The notes beneath the pieces are model-generated. The model made no database searches. It had not been told where the DNA came from and saw only the letters and a list, made by a program, of their open reading frames with translations. Shown here piece after piece: positions 53,662 through 63,858 of a DNA stretch of 64,000 nt. The position numbers and the translations under genes are program-made. The stretch lies in contig NZ_JAIZZN010000005.1 in the NCBI RefSeq assembly GCF_020443565.1, forward strand, positions 62,001 to 126,000. Reading direction: 5' to 3'. Position 1 is the first letter of the stretch. Every line of letters starts with the position of its first letter. The DNA comes from Clostridium sp. CS001 (GTDB taxonomy: Bacteria > Bacillota > Clostridia > Clostridiales > Clostridiaceae).

Positions 53662-54693
53662 CTATTTATTGTTTCTTTCTATTGCTAATTTAATTAGCTC
53701 GTCTATAAGCTGCACATACGTCTTTCCTGTAGCTTGCCACATTTTTGGATACATACTTATTTTAGTAAACCCAGGTATTGTATTAACCTCATTTAAATAA
53801 ACCTCTTCTGTTTCTTTATCCACTAAAAAGTCAACTCTTGCCATACCAGCACAATCTAATATTGTGTAAATTTTTATAGCCTCTTCGCGAATGCTTAGTA
53901 GCTTAGCTTCATCAAGTGCTGCCGGTATCAAAAGCTTAGAAGCTTCACTGTTATATTTAGCTTCATAATCATAGAATTCCTTTGCTGGAATAATCTCACC
54001 TGGAATGGATGCCTCAGGGTAGTCATTTCCAAGCACAGCTACTTCAATTTCTCTTGCATTTATAGCCTGCTCAACTAAAATCTTTCTATCATATTTTAAC
54101 GCTTCCTCTACACCTTGTATTAGCTCTTCTTTGTTATGTGCTTTTGTTATACCTACAGAAGATCCACTATTAGATGGCTTAATAAATACTGCATAACCAA
54201 GTTTTCTTTCTATTTCTTCCAATAAAACATCTTTATTTTCTACATACTCATGTGCATTAATTACCACGTAGTCAGCTTGTTTTATATTAAAGTTTTCTAA
54301 TAAGTATTTTGTATATACTTTATCCATGCACATAGCCGAAGACATAACTCCAGGTCCTACGCAAGGTATATTTAACAATTTACACATTCCTTGAATAGTT
54401 CCATCTTCTCCATACAAACCATGTAATACTGGAAATACTACATCTACCTCTTTATTAAATAATATATTTTGACCTCCTGGCATTTTATAATATTCGTCTT
54501 TTTCCCATTCTCCACTCTCTATATTATCTAATTTACCCGTATATTCAAACCATAACCCAGCCTTAGTTATCCCTATAGGGTATATATCATATTTTGTTTG
54601 ATCAATATTTCTTAACACAGATGTTGCTGATACCCTTGATACCTCATGCTCAGTAGACTGTCCACCAAACAATATTGCTACTTTCTTTTTCAT
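53662..54693 (-). CDS. ddl: D-alanine-D-alanine ligase
   Basis: 343 residues. ATP-grasp enzyme making the D-Ala-D-Ala end of peptidoglycan precursors. FGGQSTEHEVS, KPSNSGSSVGI, EFYDYEAKYNSE with the Tyr typical of D-Ala ligases, and NEVNTIPGFT are present. The Tyr argues against a D-lactate (VanA type) ligase. It lies downstream of ypeB. Confidence 0.96.
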   Translation of the reverse strand: MKKKVAILFGGQSTEHEVSRVSATSVLRNIDQTKYDIYPIGITKAGLWFEYTGKLDNIESGEWEKDEYYKMPGGQNILFNKEVDVVFPVLHGLYGEDGTIQGMCKLLNIPCVGPGVMSSAMCMDKVYTKYLLENFNIKQADYVVINAHEYVENKDVLLEEIERKLGYAVFIKPSNSGSSVGITKAHNKEELIQGVEEALKYDRKILVEQAINAREIEVAVLGNDYPEASIPGEIIPAKEFYDYEAKYNSEASKLLIPAALDEAKLLSIREEAIKIYTILDCAGMARVDFLVDKETEEVYLNEVNTIPGFTKISMYPKMWQATGKTYVQLIDELIKLAIERNNK

Positions 54694-54836
54694 TGACGCT
54701 CTCTCCTTATAACCATAATACCTATTTTATGAATAATAAAAAAATAAGTTTACTAAATAATTTTACTTCAGTATCATATTATATCATTTATATCTATTAG
54801 TTTGTAATTTAAATTTAAAAAAACTCAACAGAAGAA

Positions 54837-54868
54837 AGGATATATATGCATTTTATGCAATACATCCT
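54837..54868 (-). terminator. Possible terminator of ypeB
   Basis: AGGATGTATTGCA...TGCATATATATCCT, an imperfect stem, then TTCTTCTG and a distant T run. Weak. Confidence 0.4.
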
Positions 54869-54900
54869 TCATCCTATGCTAAAAAAACCTTAACATCTTC

Positions 54901-56271
54901 TTATATAGTTAGTTTACCATTAGGCGTATCTATTATTTCAATTATTCTTTGCTCATAGCCAGTATCAGCATCAATGTATACTATGAAGTTTTTTTCTTTG
55001 TATTCCCCTAAAAACTCATAGCACAAAGCTTCCTTATTAGACTCAGTTGGTATTACAGCTAAACTAACCTTGCTTATCTTTAACCTTTTTCCTACTCTTT
55101 CTTGTGCCTTTTCTAAAGTTACTTTTGGACTACTTAAATTTCTTTTTTCAACATGAGATACTAGAAATTTTTCAGATTCTATTCCTATAATACTACCATC
55201 ATCTAAGGCAATTTTAAGCTTTACTTGATCTGGGTAAATAGCCACTTCCCCTTGATTGTATACATAGCTTACTACTGCTGTATTTTCATAATTTAGTACA
55301 TAAGTTGGTTGCATATTTTTGTATCCTATCCTTGAAATAAAATCGCTTCCAGCTACTGTTGCCTTTTTAATATCCAAAGTCGGTTTTCCTATAGCTCTAT
55401 TATCTAGTAAATACACTACCCTACCACCATTTTTACTTACTTCTATTATTGTTTTGGCAGCATTCTTATCTCTCCCTTTAAATGTTATATGAAAGGTATA
55501 TGTAGGTATTCTAGTTTTTCCTTCCACTGGCTTATTTTCAATATCTACAATATTATCTTTTCCAAACATGGTCCTCACTATTTCCATTGCATCTTTTTGA
55601 CTTACTTCCTTTTGAGACATTATTTTAGGCTTTATTTCTAATACATTGTCAGAAAATGGTCCATCATAAATTAATGCTGGATATTGAACTATTTGTTTTT
55701 GAATACCCTTAAATTTCTCACTTACAAGATTATCTCCAGTCTTTTCAAATACTCCACTACTTTTTTTCCTAATCTCTCCCCATTTCACTTTTCCTTCATT
55801 TATTTCAGAAAGCACTCCATTTAATTGTTCCTGAAGTGTATATGATTGCTTTTCTAGTCCATCAATTAATTCATATTCCTTATCGCTAAGATCCTTTCCC
55901 TCCGAAGATGCCTTTGCTAATGTATAACAAAATCCACCTACTTGCGTTAAAAACTCACTAGTATCTCCAATAACTGATTGGTCAAGAGGCAGTGAATGTA
56001 ATTTATCACTTGCAGTGGCCGAATATCTAAAGATCTCTTCAAATACCACAATGCTTTGCTCTCTAGAACCAACAATTGCAGATTTCCCTAGATTTACTCT
56101 TATATTTTGTACAGAGCTAATGAGCTCATACATATTCTTACTGTATTGACCTTGAAGGTAATTTCTATAATCCAATCTTTCCAAAAACATTAATATCGCA
56201 AAAGTAGTTGAAAATACCACAATTATAGTAACTGCACTTGTATACAAGATTCTCTTTTTTATCATCTTCAT
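54901..56271 (-). CDS. ypeB: Germination protein YpeB
   Basis: 456 residues. Membrane helix at residues 9-29 (YTSAVTIIVVFSTTFAILMF), a helical N-terminal domain and a C-terminal half with PepSY-like repeats (ATVAGSDFISRIGY, KVTLEKAQERVGKRLKISK). YpeB stabilises and localises the spore cortex-lytic enzyme SleB. In Bacillus sleB is adjacent; here no sleB lies next to it, and spoIIR and ddl flank it. So the partner must be elsewhere. Confidence 0.9.
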   Translation of the reverse strand: MKMIKKRILYTSAVTIIVVFSTTFAILMFLERLDYRNYLQGQYSKNMYELISSVQNIRVNLGKSAIVGSREQSIVVFEEIFRYSATASDKLHSLPLDQSVIGDTSEFLTQVGGFCYTLAKASSEGKDLSDKEYELIDGLEKQSYTLQEQLNGVLSEINEGKVKWGEIRKKSSGVFEKTGDNLVSEKFKGIQKQIVQYPALIYDGPFSDNVLEIKPKIMSQKEVSQKDAMEIVRTMFGKDNIVDIENKPVEGKTRIPTYTFHITFKGRDKNAAKTIIEVSKNGGRVVYLLDNRAIGKPTLDIKKATVAGSDFISRIGYKNMQPTYVLNYENTAVVSYVYNQGEVAIYPDQVKLKIALDDGSIIGIESEKFLVSHVEKRNLSSPKVTLEKAQERVGKRLKISKVSLAVIPTESNKEALCYEFLGEYKEKNFIVYIDADTGYEQRIIEIIDTPNGKLTI

Positions 56272-56346
56272 ATATTTTCCTCCTGATATTCTTCCACGGC
56301 ATATAAAATTATTAACTATCTGCTAGTAGTTTTGCAAGTAAGTTAT

Positions 56347-56976
56347 TTAGCTAAATAATTTACTAAAAATCTCAGTTAACTTAAATTTAACGATTATCTT
56401 TTTATTACTTACAGTATTATCTACTAATTTGTATTCATCCTCTGATAATACATTCTTCATTTCTTTTTCAGTTTTTTCATAAGATACATTTCCTTTTGTA
56501 ATATCTACAAAGCATAATGGTGGAAACATGACGCACCACCAATTTTGACCTGTGCCTGTTCCAATAATTATTCTATAAGCTTCATACTTACCTTGAGGCA
56601 AGGTTATATTACCATAGGTTTTAACTGGAAAATACTCCTGTGAAAGAGCTGTAGCTACTGAATATTTAAATCCATTTTCTTTTATAACAGCTTCTGAAAT
56701 CCCTTTAATGTTTTTATCTTCATTATTTATAATTTTTCTGGATTCCTCTATATCTTTACAGTCTTTAAGTTTTGGTGATACATATTTTAAAACAGCATCT
56801 CTTATTTTTAATTTTAATCCTTGATCTATTTTGTCATCACTATTTGCTATTACATGAAATCTTATAAGTTTGCTAGAGATATCCTGTTGGCTTGCCTTGC
56901 CATTTATAGTGCTTGTATTTACAACTATTGAAATTACAATAATTATGGTACTTACTGTTAATATAAATTTTTTCAT
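56347..56976 (-). CDS. spoIIR: Stage II sporulation protein R
   Basis: About 209 residues from ATG 56976; GGGGGG lies six bases before it. N-terminal signal MKKFILTVSTIIIVISIVV; the conserved LIRFHVIANSDDKIDQ LKLKIRDAV, GKYEAYRIIIGTGTGQNWWC and MFPPLCF motifs are clear. SpoIIR is made in the forespore under sigma-F and secreted to trigger SpoIIGA processing of pro-sigma-E. It lies downstream of the gerA-type operon. Confidence 0.95.
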   Translation of the reverse strand: MKKFILTVSTIIIVISIVVNTSTINGKASQQDISSKLIRFHVIANSDDKIDQGLKLKIRDAVLKYVSPKLKDCKDIEESRKIINNEDKNIKGISEAVIKENGFKYSVATALSQEYFPVKTYGNITLPQGKYEAYRIIIGTGTGQNWWCVMFPPLCFVDITKGNVSYEKTEKEMKNVLSEDEYKLVDNTVSNKKIIVKFKLTEIFSKLFS

Positions 56977-57009
56977 GTTCATCCCCCCGAATACAATAAT
57001 TTATATTAG

Positions 57010-57038
57010 TATCATTCCCATATTATGTAATCCTATTC
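57010..57038 (-). promoter_or_regulatory. Candidate sigma-F promoter of spoIIR
   Basis: GAATA (57038-57034), 14 bases, GGGAATGATA (57019-57010), with the -35 overlapping the end of gerAC. Weak match, judged by eye. Confidence 0.35.
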
Positions 57039-58212
57039 ACTTCACTGCCCCTATTCTTCGTATTTTAGAACTAACAGTCACATTCACTGATGCGCTTTTA
57101 TATTTTTCATTCCAATCCTTCTCTATTTCATTCCATAAAGAAGGCTTAAACTTTTCAATATGCTCTCTGACACCAAATGGATCAATTTCAAATTCTTCTT
57201 TAGCTATTTTTATAATCTTTTCACACTCTTCACTTATAGATTTATTAAACATATCCTGTATTTTTTGCAACTCGTCCTTTTCAAGCACCGTCTTACCTGT
57301 ATAATATTCAGCTAATTGCCCTTCAAGCTCTAAGTCTATATTAATGGATAACTTATCTCCTTTTTCTTCAATTCTAAACTTCCTCTTATATCCACTTATT
57401 ATATAGTCAACCGGGTGTCCTTCAATATAGATAACCTTTTTACCAGTATTAAACTTATTACTTAATAACTGAACATCCATTAGCTCTAAAGGTGTAAAAT
57501 ATCCCTTTAGTTTATAATCCTTAATTATGGCAGCACCAGTTAAAATGAGTTCATTCTTTTCCTTATCTATAGTTATTCTAGGTATTAATGCATTCCCGTT
57601 TTCACTTAAAAGAATAAGAACATTATTTAAATCTATATTCATGATTCTAGAGTTCTTCTTACTATTCTCCATAAGTCCAGAAATATAATATTGTGTACTG
57701 TTTTCTGTCATAGGTTTAAATTTTATGTAATCTTCAGCTTTACCATCAGATACAACCACCTGCATGTTCCTATTTAAGTTAGGATTTCTGTCTAAGTAAT
57801 CTATTACTTCTTTAAAAGTATCCTTGTGCCCTAATAAATCACTGCCTAATATAAGAAGTTTGCTATGTCCCATGTATATACTTCTACTACTTTTAGCCAT
57901 AGCTTCAGAGGCAGCATCTTCCATAGAGTAGGCTTCCGTACTAATGTATTTCTCTATAGCACCTCCATTCTTACCTACCTCTATCTTGCTCATATCAGGA
58001 AATCCATAAGTTACATTTATCTTTTTAATTTGTCTCTCTGCAAAAGGTTCTTCCGGATTAATACTTTTCATTTCCTCTTCCTTATTGATATCTTCTCCCG
58101 GGTCAACAGCAATAGTAGATATGAAGTTATTCCTATCTATTTCTGTCCTATCCCAGCATCCACTTAGCATCACACAACTTAAGATAATTAGTAATATCTT
58201 CTTAAACTTCAT
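57037..58212 (-). CDS. gerAC: Germinant receptor subunit C, lipoprotein
   Basis: 391 residues. Lipobox LSGC with Cys19, then the Ger(x)C fold (RTEIDRNNFISTIAVDPG, SIYMGHSKLLILGSDL). Ger C proteins anchor on the outer face of the spore inner membrane. It overlaps gerAB by 11 bases, so the set is one operon. The germinant is not known. Confidence 0.92.
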   Translation of the reverse strand: MKFKKILLIILSCVMLSGCWDRTEIDRNNFISTIAVDPGEDINKEEEMKSINPEEPFAERQIKKINVTYGFPDMSKIEVGKNGGAIEKYISTEAYSMEDAASEAMAKSSRSIYMGHSKLLILGSDLLGHKDTFKEVIDYLDRNPNLNRNMQVVVSDGKAEDYIKFKPMTENSTQYYISGLMENSKKNSRIMNIDLNNVLILLSENGNALIPRITIDKEKNELILTGAAIIKDYKLKGYFTPLELMDVQLLSNKFNTGKKVIYIEGHPVDYIISGYKRKFRIEEKGDKLSINIDLELEGQLAEYYTGKTVLEKDELQKIQDMFNKSISEECEKIIKIAKEEFEIDPFGVREHIEKFKPSLWNEIEKDWNEKYKSASVNVTVSSKIRRIGAVK

Positions 58213-59311
58213 TTCCCCTCTTCCCCCTTCCTTTATGCCTTCCTACAAATAAGGTAAGCATAGGTAACACTACAAAGACGAATGTAGCAGTTAATAGAAC
58301 TGCGGCATTCTTAAATTGCAAATTATAAAGCTCTGCTATGTTTTCTGGATATAATGCTATAACATAAATAATTGGCATAATTAAAAGTGAAGATAACTTA
58401 ATATCTTTTAACTTAAGTACATTCTTTATGATCTCACTGGAAAAGAAATAAGTGTTAACAAAAGTGGTGAAATAAAAAAGTATCCACAGTGCCATCACCA
58501 TACCCTCCCAATGCTCTATGAATATTCCAGGCATATTTAAAGTCTTTATCATAGATATAGTTGGCCATAACAACATCCTGCCCTTCGCCTTAGAAAATAC
58601 AGATATCACAAGTATCATTACTACTATATAAAAAATTGTTACGAAAATAATACTCCTTTTTAATACCCTTTGTGATTTTTTTTTGTTTTTCACGTATGGA
58701 AGAATAAGATAAGCTATTTCAATTCCACCAAAGCAGAATAAAATATACCTAGAAGCCATAACATAATCAATTGGTTTATTGTTCATAACTGGTAATACAT
58801 TTGTGAAGTCAGCATTTATTGCTACAAGTAGGAAAACCATGAAAGCCGGGATAAACATAATCCAAAATGAAATTTCATTAAATTTAACTAAATCTCCTAT
58901 TTCACCTCTAACTAAGTAGGTAGCCGTTAAAATAGTAACCATTAGAATGAATTCCGTAGGTGTCTGTCTTAATAAATATTGTTTAATTACTTCAACAAAT
59001 TCTCTCATTCCTAATGAAACAATAAAAATACTATACATTGCAAAAATCATAGAAAATGCTCCCCCAAGGCCCCTTCCAAAATTATTTTGTAGGATGTTTG
59101 TAAAATCTTCAAAATCATTTTTCTTTATGACCCTATAAATAAGGTACAATAATAAAAAAGCTATTATTCCTCCTATTAAAGCAACTATCCAAGCATCGCT
59201 GCCTACTTTATCTATGATTTCCCCTGGTATTGAGAATATCCCTACACTTACTATAGCTACAGCTATAGTAGTAAATAAACCAAAGTCTCCTATTATTTCT
59301 TTATCTCGCAT
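58202..59311 (-). CDS. gerAB: Germinant receptor subunit B, membrane protein
   Basis: 369 residues with ten or so helices, of the APC-like spore GerB family (TTIAVAIVSVGIFSIPGEII, FNEISFWIMFIPAFMVFLLV). It is the ligand-binding membrane subunit. Flanked by gerAA and gerAC. Confidence 0.92.
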   Translation of the reverse strand: MRDKEIIGDFGLFTTIAVAIVSVGIFSIPGEIIDKVGSDAWIVALIGGIIAFLLLYLIYRVIKKNDFEDFTNILQNNFGRGLGGAFSMIFAMYSIFIVSLGMREFVEVIKQYLLRQTPTEFILMVTILTATYLVRGEIGDLVKFNEISFWIMFIPAFMVFLLVAINADFTNVLPVMNNKPIDYVMASRYILFCFGGIEIAYLILPYVKNKKKSQRVLKRSIIFVTIFYIVVMILVISVFSKAKGRMLLWPTISMIKTLNMPGIFIEHWEGMVMALWILFYFTTFVNTYFFSSEIIKNVLKLKDIKLSSLLIMPIIYVIALYPENIAELYNLQFKNAAVLLTATFVFVVLPMLTLFVGRHKGRGKRGNEV

Positions 59312-59348
59312 AATACCACCTTCCCCTCTACATGAAACATGTTACAAA

Positions 59349-60809
59349 TCACTTTTGCCTTATCTTATCTCCTGGTTTCATATAGGTAGGTCTTTCTTTT
59401 AAATCTGATATTGGTACTCTGATATATAAGTCTTTCAAATCCTTAATATTAGTATTAACTGCTGGTGCCAAATAAGGTATACCAAAACTTTTCATTCTAA
59501 CTAGATGTATGAGTAATACAATAACTCCAATCATTATTCCATAGAATCCTACAATTGCTGAAGCAATAATTAGTAAAAATCTTACAAGCCTAATGGCCGT
59601 AGTAACATCGTAATTTGGCGTCACAAATGTAGTTATTGCGGTAATTGCTACAATGATTATCATAATTGGGCTGACGATTCCTGCACTCACTGCAGATTGC
59701 CCTATAACAAGACCTCCTACTATACCAATAGTAGTCCCTATGGGTCTTGGTAATCTAACCACAGCCTCCATAAGAAGCGCTAAAAACACTTCCATAATTA
59801 TTGCTTCTATAAATGCTGGGAATGGTACCCCTTCGCGAGAGGCTGCTATAGCATAAGTAAACTTTGTAGGCATTATGTTTGTATGGAAAGATGTAATCGC
59901 CACATAAAGTGCAGGTGCTGTTAGCGAAATCAGTATAGCAAACAACCTAATAAATCTAACAATGGAACCATGCATCCATCTTTGATAATAATCATCTGGT
60001 GATTGAAATAAATTTGGTAGGGTTGTTGGAACAATAATTGCAAAAGGTGAGTTATCTACCACCAATGCTACCCTTCCTTCGTATAATGCCGCTGCTACTA
60101 CGTCTGGCCTCTCCGTGCTTTGTATTTGTGGAAATGGTGAGTATTTATTATCCTCAATTAATTGTTCTATATATGCACTATCAAAAACCGCGTCAATGTT
60201 TATTTTATCTATTCTACGCTGAAGTTCATAAAGTACATCTTTATTGACTATGTCATCAATATATATAATAGCCACATCTGTTTTCGATCTGATTCCTATA
60301 ACCTTAGCTTCAATTCTTAGTCTCGTATCTTTAATTCTTCTCCTAATCAAGGCAGTATTGAATCTCAGTGTTTCTGTAAACCCATCTCTTGCTCCTCTAA
60401 TTACTGTCTCTCCAAATGGATCACCTACTCCTCTAACAGGCCAAGACCTTGTAGCAATGACATATGCACAATCCAGCTCATCTATAAACATTAATGTCTC
60501 TCCAGAAAGTACAGCATTGACTCCCTTACTTAGTTCTTTTATTTCATGCATATCTGTTACTGCTAGTATGTTATCTTTAATTTGCTCTACATCCTCTATG
60601 CCTCTTGAACATAACATTAATGGTTCTAATACATAATGATCTAGCAAGATTTTATCTGCCATTCCATCAATGTAGACTAAGCCCGCCTTCCAATCTCCTA
60701 CATTAAAAAACCTAAAAACAACATCTGAATTGTCTTTTAAAACTTCTTTTAAGTAGATTATATTTTCTTCTGCAAGAGGTTGGATTTTATCATTAATTTT
60801 TTCTTTCAC
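59349..60809 (-). CDS. gerAA: Germinant receptor subunit A
   Basis: 486 residues. A large N-terminal soluble part (YIDGMADKILLDHYVLEPLM, WPVRGVGDPFGETVIRGARD) and C-terminal helices with PTKFTYAIAASREGVPFPAF, the classic GerA features. It is the first large gene of the operon. Confidence 0.94.
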   Translation of the reverse strand: MKEKINDKIQPLAEENIIYLKEVLKDNSDVVFRFFNVGDWKAGLVYIDGMADKILLDHYVLEPLMLCSRGIEDVEQIKDNILAVTDMHEIKELSKGVNAVLSGETLMFIDELDCAYVIATRSWPVRGVGDPFGETVIRGARDGFTETLRFNTALIRRRIKDTRLRIEAKVIGIRSKTDVAIIYIDDIVNKDVLYELQRRIDKINIDAVFDSAYIEQLIEDNKYSPFPQIQSTERPDVVAAALYEGRVALVVDNSPFAIIVPTTLPNLFQSPDDYYQRWMHGSIVRFIRLFAILISLTAPALYVAITSFHTNIMPTKFTYAIAASREGVPFPAFIEAIIMEVFLALLMEAVVRLPRPIGTTIGIVGGLVIGQSAVSAGIVSPIMIIIVAITAITTFVTPNYDVTTAIRLVRFLLIIASAIVGFYGIMIGVIVLLIHLVRMKSFGIPYLAPAVNTNIKDLKDLYIRVPISDLKERPTYMKPGDKIRQK

Positions 60810-60840
60810 AATATCACTTCCTCATATGTATATAAATTTA

Positions 60841-61035
60841 CTATAATAGTATTAACCTAAGTATAAATAAAGCAGAGGTTACTATAATCGCTAACAACCC
60901 TAGTATCCTCGCTTTTCTACTAGTCCCATCCATACCTGCTTTTGTAAAGCTCTTTGCATCAACAGTAAATACAATTGTGCCTTGTATAAGCATCATTGCT
61001 AAAAAATACATATCAAACGAATTTAAAATTCTCAT
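60841..61035 (-). CDS. Small two-helix membrane protein of the ger operon
   Basis: 64 residues from ATG 61035 after GGGGAG. Two hydrophobic segments (DMYFLAMMLIQGTIVFTV and ILGLLAIIVTSALFILRLIL) and a charged middle. It is of the CLC_0170 type, a small clostridial membrane protein; it lies directly upstream of gerAA and is likely co-transcribed, so it may be an accessory germination protein. Confidence 0.75.
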   Translation of the reverse strand: MRILNSFDMYFLAMMLIQGTIVFTVDAKSFTKAGMDGTSRKARILGLLAIIVTSALFILRLILL

Positions 61036-61174
61036 GCTTTTACTCCCCATTTAAGTACAATTTTCAAAACAATATAGACCATATATAACTTACTCATAAG
61101 TAACCATACTTTTCTTTTCTGTAGCTAGTTTTTACGACACTGACCTAAAATATTCACTAAGCTTATGAAAATAA

Positions 61175-61215
61175 AAAAACAAATGAAAGATTAATATAAT
61201 CTTTCACTTGTTTTT
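61175..61215 (-). terminator. Terminator of ispE
   Basis: AAAACAAGTGAAAGATT...AATCTTTCATTTGTTTT with a T run on the minus strand, about 40 bases past ispE. Confidence 0.85.
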
Positions 61216-61253
61216 CATTTACATCTACACTTCAATTCAATTTAGAGCCACAT

Positions 61254-62096
61254 CTAAATTGTTCTTGTTATATATACTTCTCTATATTGAGTTTTAAATT
61301 TATCATAGCATCTTTGTGCTTTTAACATATCATCGAAAAAGGCAAATATTGTTGGTCCACTTCCGCTCATCATTGAACCCATTGCACCCATTTTAATCAT
61401 ATCTTCCTTTATCCTTTTGAGAACTGGGTATTTTCTTAGCGTAACATTTTCAAGTAAATTCTTCATATTAATACAAACATCTTCTAGGTTTTCCTGCTCC
61501 ATAGCTTTTATTAATGCTCCTGTATGTGGATGTTTAAATATCTTACTAATATCTAGATTTTTATAAACTTCCTTAGTGGATACTCCAAAGTTAGGCTTAA
61601 CCAATACTAGAATTTGGTTCTTAAATGGCTTTAATGGAGTAATAACTTCTCCTATACCTTCACAAAGCGCTGTTCCACCAATTATGCAATAAGGCACGTC
61701 TGCACCTATTTTGATACCTAGACTCATAAGTTCATTGTCATCTACGTCTACTTTAAATAATTCTCTTAGTGCCTTAAATACAGCTGCTGCATCCGCACTA
61801 CCACCTGCCATGCCTGCTGATACAGGAATGTTTTTATTAAGATATATGTTTACACCATCACAAATGTTATATGTATCCATAAAAAGCTTCGTAGCTTTAT
61901 ATACTAAATTCTTATCATCTATTGGTATGTATGGTTTATTGCAACTTATATTAATCCCTTTACTGCACCTTTCAAAGGAAATAGAATCATATAACTCTAC
62001 ACTTTGCATAATCATTTTTAGTAAATGATATCCATCTTCTCTTTTACCTACCACATCTAGGGATAGGTTTATCTTCCCGTAAGCTTTTACTAGCAT
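61254..62096 (-). CDS. ispE: 4-diphosphocytidyl-2-C-methyl-D-erythritol kinase
   Basis: 280 residues, GHMP kinase of the MEP isoprenoid pathway. KINLSLDVVGKREDGYHLL at the start, PVSAGMAGGSADAAAVF as the ATP loop and MMSGSGPTIFAFF near the end. Full length. Located between the sipL and ger units. Confidence 0.96.
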   Translation of the reverse strand: MLVKAYGKINLSLDVVGKREDGYHLLKMIMQSVELYDSISFERCSKGINISCNKPYIPIDDKNLVYKATKLFMDTYNICDGVNIYLNKNIPVSAGMAGGSADAAAVFKALRELFKVDVDDNELMSLGIKIGADVPYCIIGGTALCEGIGEVITPLKPFKNQILVLVKPNFGVSTKEVYKNLDISKIFKHPHTGALIKAMEQENLEDVCINMKNLLENVTLRKYPVLKRIKEDMIKMGAMGSMMSGSGPTIFAFFDDMLKAQRCYDKFKTQYREVYITRTI

Positions 62097-62242
62097 GATT
62101 CGCCTCCACCTTTTATTAATAATTATTTAGCCTGACTTACACTACCGCACGAATATAAGAGGATGCCTTCCCCCTAAATTATTGTTAATAAAAATAGTAT
62201 ATTACAAGAAATTTAATATTGCTACATATAATTTGAAATAAA

Positions 62243-62287
62243 TTAATAATCCCCCGTATGCTATAAACAACACGGGGGATTATTAAT
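62243..62287 (-). terminator. Terminator of sipL
   Basis: TTAATAATCCCCCGT...ACGGGGGATTATTAA, a 15-base perfect stem, just after sipL. Confidence 0.92.
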
Positions 62288-62295
62288 GGTTTAAA

Positions 62296-63858
62296 CTATA
62301 TAATTACTCTGCCCGGTATTATAAGTTTTTGTGAAACCTTTATAACATTTGGGTCTTCTATTTGATTCACCCTTGCAATTTCTTGAATTGTAGTATTATA
62401 CTTCTTAGCAATCTTCCACAAAGTGTCGCCTGATTGAACTACATAAATAGTAATACCAGCCTTTTTCTTAGGTACTTCACCCTCTACTGTGTAAACATCA
62501 ACTAAGAATTTCTTTTGCACCATATAATTCACTCTTACATATACTTTCACAACAGCTCTAACAGCAATGTTTCCTGCCTCAATATCAACATTTATACTTT
62601 CTAATGAAACTTTGCACATACTACTCATATTTATCTTTGTGCCTAGTATCTCAGCTCCACAGCTAAAAGGAATTTCTTCAGATACAGCACAGAGGTATTT
62701 TTCCTCGTCATCACTTCTGTACAATATAGTAACGTTCATTACACCTTCAATTATAACCTTGTCTTCAACTACCTTTTTATCCGTTACGCAAACGCTAGAG
62801 TTGCACATAATAATCTTGCTTGCTCTACCCATGCTACTATTTAATTCTATATCTCCCTTAACCAATGTCTCAGTTAATAATTGCCCTTGCATTACATTAA
62901 GTCCATAATCCTTTTTATCCATCTCAAGTTTAGTAGTTGGTGAATACACATCCTCTATCATATCCACTTCTTCTTTGTTCATGGCCCTGGTGTTGGTTTT
63001 TATCATAAATTCTACATCTATAATTCTTTTTTCGCCCAATTCATCTTCTTTAATGTCAAATTCCATAGCATCTATTCTAAAGTCTGTATAGTTATCCATA
63101 TAAGGGTTTATATCTTGGAACTCTAGTTCCTTATTAAGCATTACATCATGTTCAATGTAAGTTAATTCTCTGCTATCCTTTCCCTTATACATAATATTAA
63201 CACATGCATAGGCATTTATTTGAATTCTTCCTTCATAAAGCTTTATTTCTTTCTTATGGATATTAATATCATACTTTATAACCTTTGCTATCTCTGGCTT
63301 ATCCATTGGGATTTTCATATTAGCCTTTCCAATAAGTTCTCCATTAAAATTCCTTATTACTTTATCTATGCTAGTAGGATTTTTTAAATATTGAACATCC
63401 TTAACTGCTTCAATATCTTTAACTATTTGAAAACTAAAATTTTTATATACCTCAGATTTTAACTTCAAGATGCCCTCTAGACTTATTTTTCTTTCATTAA
63501 CTATTTTGCAATCCATATGTTCTACAAAACATTCAGCTTCACAAAGCATTTCAGGCTTCGCACCCATTACATCTATGGAATTTGAGAACTTAGAGGTGTA
63601 TATAACGTTTTCCACATCACTTCTATCTTGATCTTTTGTAATATAAAGTACATTATATTGAATTTGCCCTTCTAAATATACCTTATCTTGGATTATTTCC
63701 TTAGAGTCTATAGTAGCTTTAACGTCCAGCATAAGTATCTTTCTAACATCCGGATGAGTATCTGGTATTACATATTCTTCTCTTACTACTGTATCAGCAG
63801 TATTTTCCCCTAGCAGTTGCTCATATTCTATATTTTCTCTTACTAAACTTATCTCCAT
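62296..63858 (-). CDS. sipL: SipL-like spore coat protein (DUF3794 repeats + LysM)
   Basis: 520 residues, the length of C. difficile SipL. It has repeated SPOCS/DUF3794 domains (for example YVIPDTHPDVRKILMLDVKA and later a similar repeat near residue 320) and a C-terminal LysM (YVVQSGDTLWKIAKKYNTT, DPNVIKVSQKLIIPG). SipL binds SpoIVA and is needed for coat assembly on the forespore. AAGGAGG precedes the ATG. A weak sigma-E-like pair TCATATT/TATATATA lies at 63960-63932. Confidence 0.93.
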   Translation of the reverse strand: MEISLVRENIEYEQLLGENTADTVVREEYVIPDTHPDVRKILMLDVKATIDSKEIIQDKVYLEGQIQYNVLYITKDQDRSDVENVIYTSKFSNSIDVMGAKPEMLCEAECFVEHMDCKIVNERKISLEGILKLKSEVYKNFSFQIVKDIEAVKDVQYLKNPTSIDKVIRNFNGELIGKANMKIPMDKPEIAKVIKYDINIHKKEIKLYEGRIQINAYACVNIMYKGKDSRELTYIEHDVMLNKELEFQDINPYMDNYTDFRIDAMEFDIKEDELGEKRIIDVEFMIKTNTRAMNKEEVDMIEDVYSPTTKLEMDKKDYGLNVMQGQLLTETLVKGDIELNSSMGRASKIIMCNSSVCVTDKKVVEDKVIIEGVMNVTILYRSDDEEKYLCAVSEEIPFSCGAEILGTKINMSSMCKVSLESINVDIEAGNIAVRAVVKVYVRVNYMVQKKFLVDVYTVEGEVPKKKAGITIYVVQSGDTLWKIAKKYNTTIQEIARVNQIEDPNVIKVSQKLIIPGRVII

